Source of the DNA: Streptomyces sp. Edi2
Lineage (GTDB): Bacteria; Actinomycetota; Actinomycetes; Streptomycetales; Streptomycetaceae
NCBI RefSeq assembly: GCF_040253635.1
Contig: NZ_JBEJGX010000003.1
Coordinates: forward strand, 2,666,001 to 2,730,000
Direction: 5' to 3'
DNA length: 64,000 bases
The translations under genes and the position numbers were made by a program. The notes under the pieces were generated by a model that saw only the letters and a list, made by a program, of their open reading frames with translations, did no database searches and had not been told where the DNA came from. How positions within the stretch are numbered: the first letter of the stretch is position 1; the number at the start of each line of letters is the position of its first letter. Shown in pieces: positions 17,449-25,676 of this stretch.

Positions 17449-18125
17449 CCACCCGCGTGATCATCGTCGACGACCAGGCCATGGTGCGTGCGGGCTTCGC
17501 CGCGCTGCTCGCCGCGCAGAGCGGTATCGAGGTGGTGGGCGATGCGCCGGACGGTGTGCAGGGAGTGGAGCTGAGCCGCCGGACGCACCCCGATGTGGTG
17601 CTGATGGATGTCCGGATGCCGGAGATGGACGGTCTGGAGGCGGCCCGGCAGCTGCTCGATCCGCCCCCCGGTGTGCTGCACCGCCCGAAGGTGCTGATGC
17701 TGACCACCTTCGACGTCGACGACTACGTCTACGAGGCACTGCGGGCGGGGGCGTCCGGGTTCCTGCTCAAGGACGCGCCGCCGGGTGATCTGATCTCCGC
17801 GGTCCGGGTCGTGGCGGCCGGGGAGGCGCTGCTCGCCCCGTCCGTGACCCGGCGGCTGATAGCCGATTTCGCCCGCCGGCGGCCCGCGCCGCGCAAGGGC
17901 CGGGCGGCGCTGCGGCTGAAGGGACTCACCCCGCGCGAGACGGAGGTCCTGGAGCTGATCGCCCGCGGTCTGTCGAACCAGGAGATCGCCGCCGCGCTGA
18001 TCGTCGCCGAGCAGACCGTGAAGACCCATGTCAGCCGGGTGCTCGCCAAGTTGGCGCTGCGGGACCGCGCCCAGGCCGTGATCTTCGCGTATGAGTCGGG
18101 GCTGGTCACGCCCGGGGAGCAGTAG
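17445..18125 (+). CDS. NarL/FixJ-type response regulator
   Basis: 226 aa. The receiver domain (1-125) has the acidic pocket VDD at 8-10, phospho-acceptor Asp55 in VVLMDVRMPE and the conserved Lys in FLLKDAPPGDL. The C-terminal LuxR helix-turn-helix is about residues 160-220 (LTPRETEVLELIARG, then EIAAALIVAEQTVKTHV). It overlaps the kinase gene by ATGA. Its targets are unknown; the hydrolase gene begins 176 bp downstream on the same strand and is an obvious candidate. Confidence 0.94.
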   Translation: MTTRVIIVDDQAMVRAGFAALLAAQSGIEVVGDAPDGVQGVELSRRTHPDVVLMDVRMPEMDGLEAARQLLDPPPGVLHRPKVLMLTTFDVDDYVYEALRAGASGFLLKDAPPGDLISAVRVVAAGEALLAPSVTRRLIADFARRRPAPRKGRAALRLKGLTPRETEVLELIARGLSNQEIAAALIVAEQTVKTHVSRVLAKLALRDRAQAVIFAYESGLVTPGEQ

Positions 18126-18301
18126 CGGCCGCGGAGGCCTCCCGGACGTGTCCTTCCGCGCCACTCCTCCTTGAGGACGAGGGGCGCCTCTCCCCCCTAC
18201 CGGGGTATCACCGCTCAGTTGGCTCCGCGGTGTGACGCCGCGTCATGCACCCTCTTCCTACGTTTCCCTCCGCCACACCAACGGGAGAGGGAGACACCAC
18301 C

Positions 18302-19468
18302 ATGTCCAGGCTGCGAAGCCTCACTCGACGCGGCCGGCGCACGCTCGTCGGCGCCGCGCTCGCACTGGCCGTGGCCGCCGGCACCGGCGGCTGGGCGGCC
18401 GGCACCGCGCAGAGTGCCGTCACGGGCCCGCCGCCCGGCGCCGCCGCCTGGCGCGCCGACCACTCCCTCGGCGTCCGGCTGCCGGACCCGGCGACCGTAC
18501 GGCCCGCCGAGGTCACCCGCTTCTTCGCCTCGCTGACCGACCGGCAGCGGCAGGCGCTGGTGGCCCGGCACCCGCTCACCGTCGGCAATCTCGACGGGAT
18601 ACCCCCCGCCGTGCGGTACGCGGCCAACTCCCGTGCGCTGACGGCGGAACGGGACCGACAGCTGGCCCGCGCCGCCGATCCGGCCGGCACCCCCCAGGAG
18701 CACCGGCAGGCCAGGAAGGCGGCCGCCCGCTGCGCCTCGCTGCTCTCCCCCGGCCGTCACATCCTCGCCTTCGATCCCCGCGGCCGCGGACAAGTGGCCG
18801 AGGTATACGGCGACTTGCCCGGCGCCGAGCGCACCGCCGTGATCGTGCCGGGCTCGGACATCGACCTGGCCACCTTCGACCGCGCCCACGATCCGTACGG
18901 CACGCCGGCGGGAATGGCCAGGTCGCTGCGGACCCGGCTGGCCACCGACGCACCCCGGACCCGTACCGCGGTCATCGCCTGGGCCGGATACACCACGCCG
19001 GTCGGTCTCGGCCCGGATGCCGTGACCGGCCGGCTCGCCGATGCCGGAGCGCCGCGGCTGGCCCGGTTCCTGTCCGGGCTGGCCGCCGTGGGGGCCCCGG
19101 CCCCGGCCGTGCTGTGCCACAGCTACGGCTCGGTGGTCTGCGGGCTGGCCGCCGCGCAGCCGGCCCGCGGCGGCGTCGCCGACCTGGTGTTCTTCGGCTC
19201 CCCCGGTGTCCGCCGGGACAACGTGGCGCAGCTGCACGCCCCGGCCCGGGTCTGGGCGGCGCGGGACGCATCCGACTGGATCGGCGATGTCCCGAGCGTC
19301 GAACTGTTCGGCCTGGGCCACGGCACCGACCCCATCGACCCGGCCTTCGGCGCCCGCCGGGTCTCCGCCGTGCGGGCCGTGGGCCACACCGGCTATCTCG
19401 CCCCCGGTACGGACTCCCTGCGGAACTTCGCGGCCATCGTGCTGGGCCACTACGGCGCGGTGCGGTGA
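18302..19468 (+). CDS. Secreted alpha/beta hydrolase (DUF1023-like), copy 2
   Basis: 388 aa. It starts MSRLRSLTRRGRRTL followed by a hydrophobic stretch (LVGAALALAVAAGTGGWAAG), a signal peptide or anchor. The catalytic serine is Ser274 in LCHSYGSVVCG; a later WAARDASDWIGDVP acid and GHTGYL histidine match copy 1 at 13573-14787. GGGAGAGGGAGA gives a strong SD before the ATG. Its last codon and stop fall inside the first unit of a 16-bp tandem repeat. It follows the two-component pair on the same strand. Substrate is unknown; esterase or lipase activity on an extracellular compound is only a guess. Confidence 0.85.
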   Translation: MSRLRSLTRRGRRTLVGAALALAVAAGTGGWAAGTAQSAVTGPPPGAAAWRADHSLGVRLPDPATVRPAEVTRFFASLTDRQRQALVARHPLTVGNLDGIPPAVRYAANSRALTAERDRQLARAADPAGTPQEHRQARKAAARCASLLSPGRHILAFDPRGRGQVAEVYGDLPGAERTAVIVPGSDIDLATFDRAHDPYGTPAGMARSLRTRLATDAPRTRTAVIAWAGYTTPVGLGPDAVTGRLADAGAPRLARFLSGLAAVGAPAPAVLCHSYGSVVCGLAAAQPARGGVADLVFFGSPGVRRDNVAQLHAPARVWAARDASDWIGDVPSVELFGLGHGTDPIDPAFGARRVSAVRAVGHTGYLAPGTDSLRNFAAIVLGHYGAVR

Positions 19469-19526
19469 CGGCGGTCGGCGGTGACGGCGATCGGCGGTGA
19501 CGGCGATCCGCGGTGACGGCGATCCG
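19463..19526. repeat. Four tandem 16-bp repeats spanning the hydrolase stop codon
   Basis: Units at 19463, 19479, 19495 and 19511 read CGGTGACGGCG(A/G)TC(C/G)G; the last two are identical and a degenerate fifth follows. The first unit contains the last codon and TGA of the preceding hydrolase. Confidence 0.85.
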
Positions 19527-19691
19527 CGGTATCGGTCTGCGGCATCGGTCCGCGACGCCAGCCCGGGCCTGGGTCCAGGCCGCAGCGCTCCTGCCTTCCC
19601 GCTCACCCCTCCGACCTCTTCAGCCCCTCCAGCCTCTTCGGCCCCTTCGGACCCTTCGTCCTCTTCGGCCCCAGGACTCTAAGGACACCTC

Positions 19692-20930
19692 ATGGAGCTC
19701 GCCCTCCTCGCGCCTCTCAGACGCTCCGTCCACACGACGGTCCGCACCATCGAGGACCGCACACCGCCGGACCGCGACCGCGCCCTCGACGGGCTGCGCG
19801 CGCTGGCCCTGCTCGCCGTGCCCCTCGGCCACTGGCTGCTCGGGGGTTTCACCCGCGACGCAGACGGCGCACTGCACAACACCAGCCCGCTGAGCACCTT
19901 CGGCACTCTCGCGCCCGCCAGTTGGGTGCTGCAGATGCTCGGCATCTTCTTCCTGGTCGGCGGCCATGCGTCGGTGCTGTCCCTGCGGCGCGCCACCGAC
20001 CGGGGCGAGCCCGTCCGGGCCTGGCTGCGCGGCCGGATCCTCCGGCTGGGCCGCCCGGTGCTCGGGGTGACGGCCGTGTGGGCGATGCTGCTCCCCGTCC
20101 TCTACGGCCTGGGGGTGCCGGAGGCGACGCTGCGGACCGGGGCGACGCTGGTGATCCAGCCGCTGTGGTTCGTGGGCGTGTATGCGGCGGTCACCGCGCT
20201 CACGCCGTACTGCCTGCGCGCCGCCCGGCGGTGGGGCGCCTGGGCCGCGGCACCGCTGGCGGCCGTCGTGGCGGCGGTGGACTTCCTGCGCTACGGGCCG
20301 TTCGCCGAGGTCATGCCGGGGTGGCTGAGCCTGCTCAATCTCCTGCCCGGCTGGCTGTTCGCCTATCAGCTCGGGGTGTCCTGGGGCGAGCGACGGCTCG
20401 GCGGGCGCACCGCCTGGTCGCTGCTGCTCGGGGGCGCCGCACTGTTCGCCGCGCTGCTGCTGTTCTTCCACTACCCGGTGAGCATGGTCGGCGTCCCCGG
20501 CCAGGACCGTACGAACTCCCACCCGCCGTCACTGCTGGTCCTGGCGCTGGCGGCGGCCCAGTCCGGCGCCGCCGTCCTGCTCCGCGACCGGCTCGCCCGT
20601 CTCCTGCGCCGCCCCGCCCTGTGGGCGCCGGTCACCATCGTCAACCTCTCGGCGATGACGGTCCTGTGCTGGCATCAGACGGCGATGCTCTCGGCGGCCG
20701 TGCCCGCGTCCTTCCTGGGCGAGATCCCCGGGCTGACCACGCAGCCCGACACCCCCGTCTGGATCCTCGCCCGGCTCGCCTGGCTGCCGGTGTTCGGCGG
20801 GGCGCTGCTCCTCATCGGGCGCACCACGCGCCGCTTCGAGGCGCCGTGGACCGGTGTCACCCGGGCCCGCCGGGCTGCCGCGGCGCTCCTGGCCGCCGGG
20901 TTCGCCGCCTTCGCGCTGGGGCTGGCGTGA
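19692..20930 (+). CDS. Acyltransferase-3 family membrane protein
   Basis: 412 aa with about ten hydrophobic helices. The N-terminal block RALDGLRALALLAVPLGHW has the Arg-x-Asp-Gly-Leu-Arg...His pattern of acyltransferase-3 (OafA/NodX-like) enzymes, which transfer acyl groups to cell-surface sugars or lipids at the cytoplasmic membrane; a second histidine lies in MTVLCWHQTAM. AAGGA is 6 nt before the ATG. The 200 bp upstream are C/T-rich with CTCTTCGGCCCC-like repeats. It ends in front of a strong bidirectional terminator. Confidence 0.85.
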   Translation: MELALLAPLRRSVHTTVRTIEDRTPPDRDRALDGLRALALLAVPLGHWLLGGFTRDADGALHNTSPLSTFGTLAPASWVLQMLGIFFLVGGHASVLSLRRATDRGEPVRAWLRGRILRLGRPVLGVTAVWAMLLPVLYGLGVPEATLRTGATLVIQPLWFVGVYAAVTALTPYCLRAARRWGAWAAAPLAAVVAAVDFLRYGPFAEVMPGWLSLLNLLPGWLFAYQLGVSWGERRLGGRTAWSLLLGGAALFAALLLFFHYPVSMVGVPGQDRTNSHPPSLLVLALAAAQSGAAVLLRDRLARLLRRPALWAPVTIVNLSAMTVLCWHQTAMLSAAVPASFLGEIPGLTTQPDTPVWILARLAWLPVFGGALLLIGRTTRRFEAPWTGVTRARRAAAALLAAGFAAFALGLA

Positions 20931-20944
20931 GCACCCGGCCGGGC

Positions 20945-20988
20945 GGGCGGGGCCGGTGGTGCGAACAACCGCACCACCGGCCCCGCCC
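20945..20988. terminator. Bidirectional terminator between convergent genes
   Basis: A perfect 19-bp stem (left arm begins GGGCGGGGCCGG, right arm ends CCGGCCCCGCCC) with loop AACAAC. It lies 14 nt after the acyltransferase stop and 8 nt after the aldo/keto reductase stop. Confidence 0.88.
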
Positions 20989-20996
20989 CGTGAGCC

Positions 20997-22022
20997 TTAC
21001 GGCCGTCCCGCCGAGGTGTGCGTCATGTCCGCGTACCGCGCCCCCGCGACCTGTCCGGCGATCGGCTCCAGCAGCGCCAGGTCCTGCTCGGTCAGCGGGA
21101 CCCGGGTGGCCCCGGTGTTCTCCTCGACGCGGCTGCGCTTACGGGTACCGGGGATCGGCACGACGGCGATCCCACGGGCCGCGGCCTGGTGCTGCACCCA
21201 GGCCAGCGCGACCTGACCGGGCGTCACGCCATGGGCGTCGGCGACCTTGCGGACGGGCTCCAGCAGCGCGGCGTTGGCCGTGGCGTTGTCGCCGGTGAAG
21301 CGGGGCTGGCTCCGCCGGAAGTCGTCCTTCGTCAGCTCCTTGTCGGCGCTGACGAACGCGCCGGTGAGGAAGCCCCGGCCGAGCGGCGAGTAGGGGACGA
21401 CGCCGACCCCGAGCTCGGCCGCGGCCTGCACCACGCCGTCCTCGATGTCCCGGCTGAACAGCGACCACTCGGACTGCAGGGCCGCGATCGGGTGCACGGC
21501 CTGCGCCGCGCGCAGCTCGGAGGCGGTCACCTCGCTCAGCCCCAGGTGCTTGACCTTGCCCTCGGCCACCAGCTCGGCCATCGCGCCGACCGACTCCTCC
21601 AGCGGGACGTCCGTCGTGCGCCGGTGCATGTAATACAGGTCGATCTCGTCGACGCCCAGACGCTTCAGGCTGCCCTCGACGGCCTGGCGGATGTACGGCC
21701 GGTCGTTGCGGATGACGCGCTTGGACGGGTCGTCCGGGTGGTCCGGGTCGGCGGCTATCGCGAACTTGGTGGCCACCACGACCTCGTCGCGGTGCGCCTG
21801 GATGAACGGGGCGATGAACTTCTCGTTCTCCCCCCTGCCGTACATGTCGGCCGTGTCGAAGAGCGTCACGCCCAGTTCCAGGGCCCGCTCCAGGGTGGCC
21901 CGCGCCTCGTCGGCGTCGGTCGGGCCGTAGGCGAAGCTCATGCCCATGCAGCCGAGGCCCTGCACCCCGACCCGCGGTCCGCCGGTGCCCAGCTCGACCG
22001 TCTCGATCTTCTCGCTACCCAT
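20997..22022 (-). CDS. Aldo/keto reductase
   Basis: 341 aa, a TIM-barrel NADPH-dependent oxidoreductase of the YajO/AKR13-like group. The catalytic tetrad is visible: Asp and Tyr in DTADMYGRGENE, Lys in VVVATKFAI and His in YYMHRRT. The C-terminal cofactor segment is PIPGTRKRSRVEEN. ATG at 22022 follows the MerR stop codon by 4 bp, and its SD (GAGG) overlaps that stop, so the pair is co-transcribed and probably coupled. The operon is driven by a MerR-type promoter upstream of the regulator. Likely reduces aldehydes or quinones under stress. Confidence 0.93.
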   Translation of the reverse strand: MGSEKIETVELGTGGPRVGVQGLGCMGMSFAYGPTDADEARATLERALELGVTLFDTADMYGRGENEKFIAPFIQAHRDEVVVATKFAIAADPDHPDDPSKRVIRNDRPYIRQAVEGSLKRLGVDEIDLYYMHRRTTDVPLEESVGAMAELVAEGKVKHLGLSEVTASELRAAQAVHPIAALQSEWSLFSRDIEDGVVQAAAELGVGVVPYSPLGRGFLTGAFVSADKELTKDDFRRSQPRFTGDNATANAALLEPVRKVADAHGVTPGQVALAWVQHQAAARGIAVVPIPGTRKRSRVEENTGATRVPLTEQDLALLEPIAGQVAGARYADMTHTSAGRP

Positions 22023-22026
22023 GACC

Positions 22027-22512
22027 TCAGAACCTCTCGGACGCCCGTCGGGCGTCGGCATAGACGTCGATCTTGTAGTCGAGTACATCCAGCGTGCTCT
22101 GCAGCTCGGCTATCCGCTGCCGTACGTCCTCGCGATGCGCGGTCAGCAGCTCCTCGCGCTCGGCGAAGGTGCGCTCCCCGGCCCGCACCAGCTCGGCGTA
22201 GCGGACCATGTCCGCGACCGGCATACCGGTCAGCCGCAGCCTGGCCACCAGGCTCAGCCAGTCCAGATCGCGGTTGGTGAAACGCCGCTGCCCGGTGTGG
22301 GTGCGGTCCACATGCGGCATCAGGCCGATGCGCTCGTACCAGCGCAGGGTGTGCGCGCTGAGTCCGGTGTGTTCCGCCACCTCGCTGATCGTGTACTGGT
22401 CCCGGCCGGCGGGCCGCGGGTGCGTGACCGTGGGGGCGCAGACGCGCGGCCTCGCCGGCAGCCTCCCGGCCGCGGCCCCGCTCGTGATCGGTTCGCTCTG
22501 CGTTACCGTCAT
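22027..22512 (-). CDS. MerR-family transcriptional regulator
   Basis: 161 aa. After an unusual 38-residue Pro/Arg-rich N-terminal extension the MerR winged helix is clear (YTISEVAEHTGLSAHTLRWYERIGLM, about residues 40-65, then QRRFTNRDLDWL). A coiled-coil dimerisation helix (ELLTAHREDVRQRIAELQ) follows. There are no metal-binding cysteines in the effector region, so it is a redox- or ligand-responsive member, not a metal sensor. It is first in an operon with the aldo/keto reductase and is preceded by a promoter with a 19-bp spacer and central dyad, so it most likely autoregulates. Confidence 0.92.
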   Translation of the reverse strand: MTVTQSEPITSGAAAGRLPARPRVCAPTVTHPRPAGRDQYTISEVAEHTGLSAHTLRWYERIGLMPHVDRTHTGQRRFTNRDLDWLSLVARLRLTGMPVADMVRYAELVRAGERTFAEREELLTAHREDVRQRIAELQSTLDVLDYKIDVYADARRASERF

Positions 22513-22578
22513 GCCCCGTCTCCCCTGTTTCGCCGGATGTCTCCCGGCCTTTTCGCCGGATGCCTCTCGACGTCCTCA

Positions 22579-22609
22579 ACGCTAGAGACTTCGAGTGCAC
22601 TCCAGGCAA
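22579..22609 (-). promoter_or_regulatory. MerR-type promoter with 19-bp spacer
   Basis: Minus strand: -35 TTGCCT (22604-22609), a 19-bp spacer, then -10 TAGCGT (22579-22584). The palindrome GAGTGCACTC (22593-22602) is inside the spacer. Overlong 19-bp spacers with a central dyad are the hallmark of promoters that MerR proteins activate by DNA distortion. The merR start codon is about 65 nt downstream. Confidence 0.75.
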
Positions 22610-22697
22610 GTGCGGATCACGGGCAGACTTGACCGGGATTTGGGGACGTAGGCACCTCCCGGACACGCCGGAGGGGACACCGCCTAGGCTCGTGGGC

Positions 22698-23519
22698 ATG
22701 CAGAGCCTGCGGATGATCGAGAACTGGCCGGTGCCCACCGCCGCGGCCGCCGTCGTACGAGCCGATGGGTCGGTGGCCGGATCCTACGGCCCCCAGGAGC
22801 ACCGCTTCCCGCTGGCGTCCGTCACCAAGCCGCTGGCCGCGTATGCCGCCCTGCTGGCCGTCGAGGAGGGCGCCGTCGAGCTGGACGAACCGGCCGGACC
22901 CGAGGGGTCCACGGTCCGTCACCTCCTCGCCCACACCTCGGGGCTGGCCTTCGACGAGCAGCGCACGATGGCCGAGCCGGGCACCCGCAGGCTCTACTCC
23001 AACACCGGTTTCGAGGCGCTGGGCGACCACATCGCCAAGGCGACGGACATCCCCTTCCCGCAGTATCTGCACGAGGCGGTGCTCGCCCCGCTCGGGATGA
23101 CCGCGACGGAACTGCCCGGCTCCCCCGCCAAGGACGGCGTCTCCACCGTCGCCGACCTGGTCCGGTTCGCCGCCGAGCTGCAGGCGCCGCGGCTGCTGGC
23201 ACCGCAGACGCTCGCGGAGGCGACGCAGGTGGCCTTCCCCGGTCTGACGGGGGTGCTGCCGGGCTACGGCCACCAGAAGCCGAACGACTGGGGGCTGGGC
23301 TTCGAGATCCGCGACGGCAAGTCACCGCACTGGACGGGCAGCGCGTCCTCGCCCCGCACCTTCGGGCATTTCGGTCAGTCCGGGACGTTCCTGTGGGTGG
23401 ATCCGGAGGCGCGCGCGGCGTGTGTGGCGCTGGCCGACCGGGCCTTCGGGCCGTGGGCCATCGAGGCCTGGCCGCCGCTGACCGATGCGGTACTGGCCGA
23501 ACTGGCGCAGACCGCCTGA
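22698..23519 (+). CDS. Beta-lactamase-family serine hydrolase
   Basis: 273 aa with the class C/DD-peptidase fold. Active-site SxxK is SVTK in FPLASVTKPLAAYAAL, YxN is YSN in RRLYSNTGFE, and the HTSG block follows the FCD/PBP pattern; a GHFGQSGTFLW segment replaces KTG. There is no signal peptide, so it is cytoplasmic and more likely an esterase-type homologue than a resistance beta-lactamase. TAGGCT (22685-22690) lies 7 nt before the ATG and no SD is seen, so the mRNA may be leaderless. It is divergent from the MerR operon. Confidence 0.9.
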   Translation: MQSLRMIENWPVPTAAAAVVRADGSVAGSYGPQEHRFPLASVTKPLAAYAALLAVEEGAVELDEPAGPEGSTVRHLLAHTSGLAFDEQRTMAEPGTRRLYSNTGFEALGDHIAKATDIPFPQYLHEAVLAPLGMTATELPGSPAKDGVSTVADLVRFAAELQAPRLLAPQTLAEATQVAFPGLTGVLPGYGHQKPNDWGLGFEIRDGKSPHWTGSASSPRTFGHFGQSGTFLWVDPEARAACVALADRAFGPWAIEAWPPLTDAVLAELAQTA

Positions 23520-23673
23520 CAGGACGGCACGGGCGGCTACGCGAGCGGTAACGGGACGGACAGCAGGACAGCGCGGACGCCCCGCCCCCGGACGGCGCGA
23601 CACACCGGCGTGGCGCGCCGCGTCACCGGGCGGGCCGGAAAGGCCGAAGCCCGCTCCGGGCCCGCCGCCCCTC

Positions 23674-24345
23674 TCACCCGTACGCCGCCTCCGCCCCCAT
23701 CTCCCACACCAGGCACTCCGCCGCCGTCAGCGCCCGCAGCTCCAGGCCCGTCCCGTCGGTGATCCGCGCCGCGTCGCCGGCCTCCAGGCGCTCCGCGCCG
23801 AGCCGTACGGCGCCGCGCACCACCTGCACATACGCCCGTGCCGCATCCGGGACCGCGGTGCGCTCACCCTCGGCGAGGCGGCGCAGATGGAGCAGGGCCC
23901 CGGCGCGCGGGACGGCGTACGGGGTGCCGTCGGCGATACCGCGCACCACCTCGTACGACGGCTCGCCGCCGGATTCCCGCGGCGCCAGCCACATCTGGAC
24001 GAAGCGCAGCGGCCGTGCGCCGTCGTTGCGCTCCACATGCCGTACGCCACCGGCCGAGCTGAGCCGCTGGAGATCACCGGGGCGTACGGTGCTCTCGTGG
24101 CCGGCCGAGTCGCGGTGGGTCAGCTCGCCCTCGACCACCCAGGTCACGATCTCCGTGTCGCGGTGCGGGTGCTCGTCGAATCCGGCGCCCGCCGCCAGCC
24201 GCTCCTCGTTGCAGGCGATCAGCGCGCCGAAGCGCAGATTGTCCGGGTCGAAATGGCGCCCGAAGGAGAACGCGTGCAGTGACTCGATCCCGGCCCCTGC
24301 GTCCCCGCCCGGATACCGTTCATGGCCTCTGCGCACCTGAATCAT
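23674..24345 (-). CDS. Pirin-family protein
   Basis: 223 aa, a bicupin-type pirin. The metal ligands expected for pirins are present: His59 and His61 in DEHPHRDTEIVTW, then His103 and Glu105 in GGVRHVERND. Pirins are iron-binding cytoplasmic proteins with quercetinase-like or regulatory roles; in Streptomyces one pirin modulates acyl-CoA dehydrogenase activity and redox state. The ATG at 24345 is preceded 6 nt upstream by TACGGT and lacks a good SD. It is divergent from fasR across 57 bp. Confidence 0.92.
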   Translation of the reverse strand: MIQVRRGHERYPGGDAGAGIESLHAFSFGRHFDPDNLRFGALIACNEERLAAGAGFDEHPHRDTEIVTWVVEGELTHRDSAGHESTVRPGDLQRLSSAGGVRHVERNDGARPLRFVQMWLAPRESGGEPSYEVVRGIADGTPYAVPRAGALLHLRRLAEGERTAVPDAARAYVQVVRGAVRLGAERLEAGDAARITDGTGLELRALTAAECLVWEMGAEAAYG

Positions 24346-24402
24346 GGGCCCACCGTAGCCCCGCCCCCGCACCCTCCCGCCCCGATAGTGCAGGCTTGTC
24401 CC

Positions 24403-25587
24403 GTGTCTGAACCCGCATCGCGCGACGCGCACCCGCACTCCGCCACCCTCCGGCGCCTGGAGAATTCCTCCGGCAAACTGGCGGCCGCGGCCATCGCCCG
24501 CATGGACGCCACCCTGCCGTGGTACCGCGCGATGCCCCCGGAGAACCGTTCCTGGATCGGCCTGGTGGCACAGGCCGGTATCGCCGCGTTCACCGAGTGG
24601 TTCCGGCATCCGGAGACCCCGCAGGCGATCAGCACCGACGTCTTCGGCACGGCGCCGCGCGAGCTGACCCGCGCGATCACCCTGCGCCAGACCGTGGAGA
24701 TGGTGCGGACGACCATCGAGGTCATGGAGTCCGCGATCGACGAGGTCGCGGCCCCGGGCGACGAGTCCGTGCTGCGCGAGGCGCTGCTGGTCTACGCCCG
24801 GGAGATCGCCTTCGCCACCGCCCAGGTCTACGCCCAGGCCGCCGAGGCCCGCGGCGCGTGGGACGCCCGGCTGGAGTCGCTGGTGGTCAACGCGGTGCTG
24901 TCGGGCGAGGCGGACGAGGGCGCGGTCTCCCGTGCCGCGGCGCTGGGCTGGAACTCCCCCGAGCATGTGTGCGTGGTGCTGGGCACCGCCCCGGACGGGG
25001 ACAGCGAACTGACCGTGGAGGCGATCCGGCGGGCCGCCCGGCACGCCAAGCTCCAGGTGCTGACCGGGGTGCTGGGCTCCCGCCTGGTGGTGATCGCGGG
25101 CGGCTCGGACAATCCGCTGAAGGCCGCGAAGGCGCTGATCGGCCCGTATGCCGCGGGTGCCGTGGTGGCCGGTCCGGTGGTCTCCGATCTGCTGGCCGCG
25201 ACCCGCTCGGCGCAGGCCGCGGCGGCCGGGCTGCGGGCGGGTGCCGCCTGGCCCGACGCGCCGCGCCCGGTGCTCGCCGATGATCTGCTGCCGGAACGCG
25301 CGATGGCCTCGGACCCGGTCGCCCGCGAGCAGCTGGTGGAGGAGATCTACAGACCGCTGGAGGAGGCGGGGTCGGCACTCCTGGAAACGCTGAGCGTTTA
25401 TCTGGAGCAGGCGAGCAGCCTGGAGGGCGCCGCCCGGATGCTGTTCGTGCACCCCAACACCGTGCGCTATCGGCTGCGACGTGTGACGGACGTCACCGGC
25501 TGGTCACCCTCCGATGTCCGCTCGGCGTTCACCCTCCGTATCGCGCTGATTCTGGGGCGCCTGGCTGACGGTGAGGCGCAACCCTAG
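24403..25587 (+). CDS. fasR: FasR, transcriptional activator of the fatty acid synthase operon
   Basis: 394 aa, CdaR/PucR-type regulator. The C-terminal PucR helix-turn-helix is clear (LEGAARMLFVHPNTVRYRLRRV, about residues 345-375). The N-terminal region (VSEPASRDAHPHSATLRRLE start) and the immediately downstream fabD-fabH-acpP-fabF operon on the same strand match Streptomyces FasR, which binds upstream of fabD and is needed for normal fatty acid synthesis. The GTG at 24403 has no SD; CAGGCT lies 6 nt upstream. The stop codon is 89 bp before fabD. Confidence 0.95.
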   Translation: MSEPASRDAHPHSATLRRLENSSGKLAAAAIARMDATLPWYRAMPPENRSWIGLVAQAGIAAFTEWFRHPETPQAISTDVFGTAPRELTRAITLRQTVEMVRTTIEVMESAIDEVAAPGDESVLREALLVYAREIAFATAQVYAQAAEARGAWDARLESLVVNAVLSGEADEGAVSRAAALGWNSPEHVCVVLGTAPDGDSELTVEAIRRAARHAKLQVLTGVLGSRLVVIAGGSDNPLKAAKALIGPYAAGAVVAGPVVSDLLAATRSAQAAAAGLRAGAAWPDAPRPVLADDLLPERAMASDPVAREQLVEEIYRPLEEAGSALLETLSVYLEQASSLEGAARMLFVHPNTVRYRLRRVTDVTGWSPSDVRSAFTLRIALILGRLADGEAQP

Positions 25588-25588
25588 A

Positions 25589-25608
25589 CTTTTGTCGGAC
25601 ACCAACAA
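25589..25608. promoter_or_regulatory. Possible FasR-binding region upstream of fabD
   Basis: The 89-bp fasR-fabD gap contains an imperfect dyad, TTTTGT (25590-25595) facing CCAACAA (25602-25608), in an AT-rich patch unusual for this DNA. FasR is known to bind the fabD promoter in Streptomyces coelicolor; assigning this exact site is a guess. Confidence 0.25.
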
Positions 25609-25676
25609 TTACCCCGATGGTTCTTCGTCCTTGTCCCCACGGGCGGGCGGAACCACCCACAAGAGAGAGTGTGAGG

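Noticed and set aside
22698..23519. Antibiotic-resistance beta-lactamase
   Set aside because: The fold and SxxK/YxN motifs are present, but there is no signal peptide and the KTG motif is not standard; an esterase-like serine hydrolase is safer.
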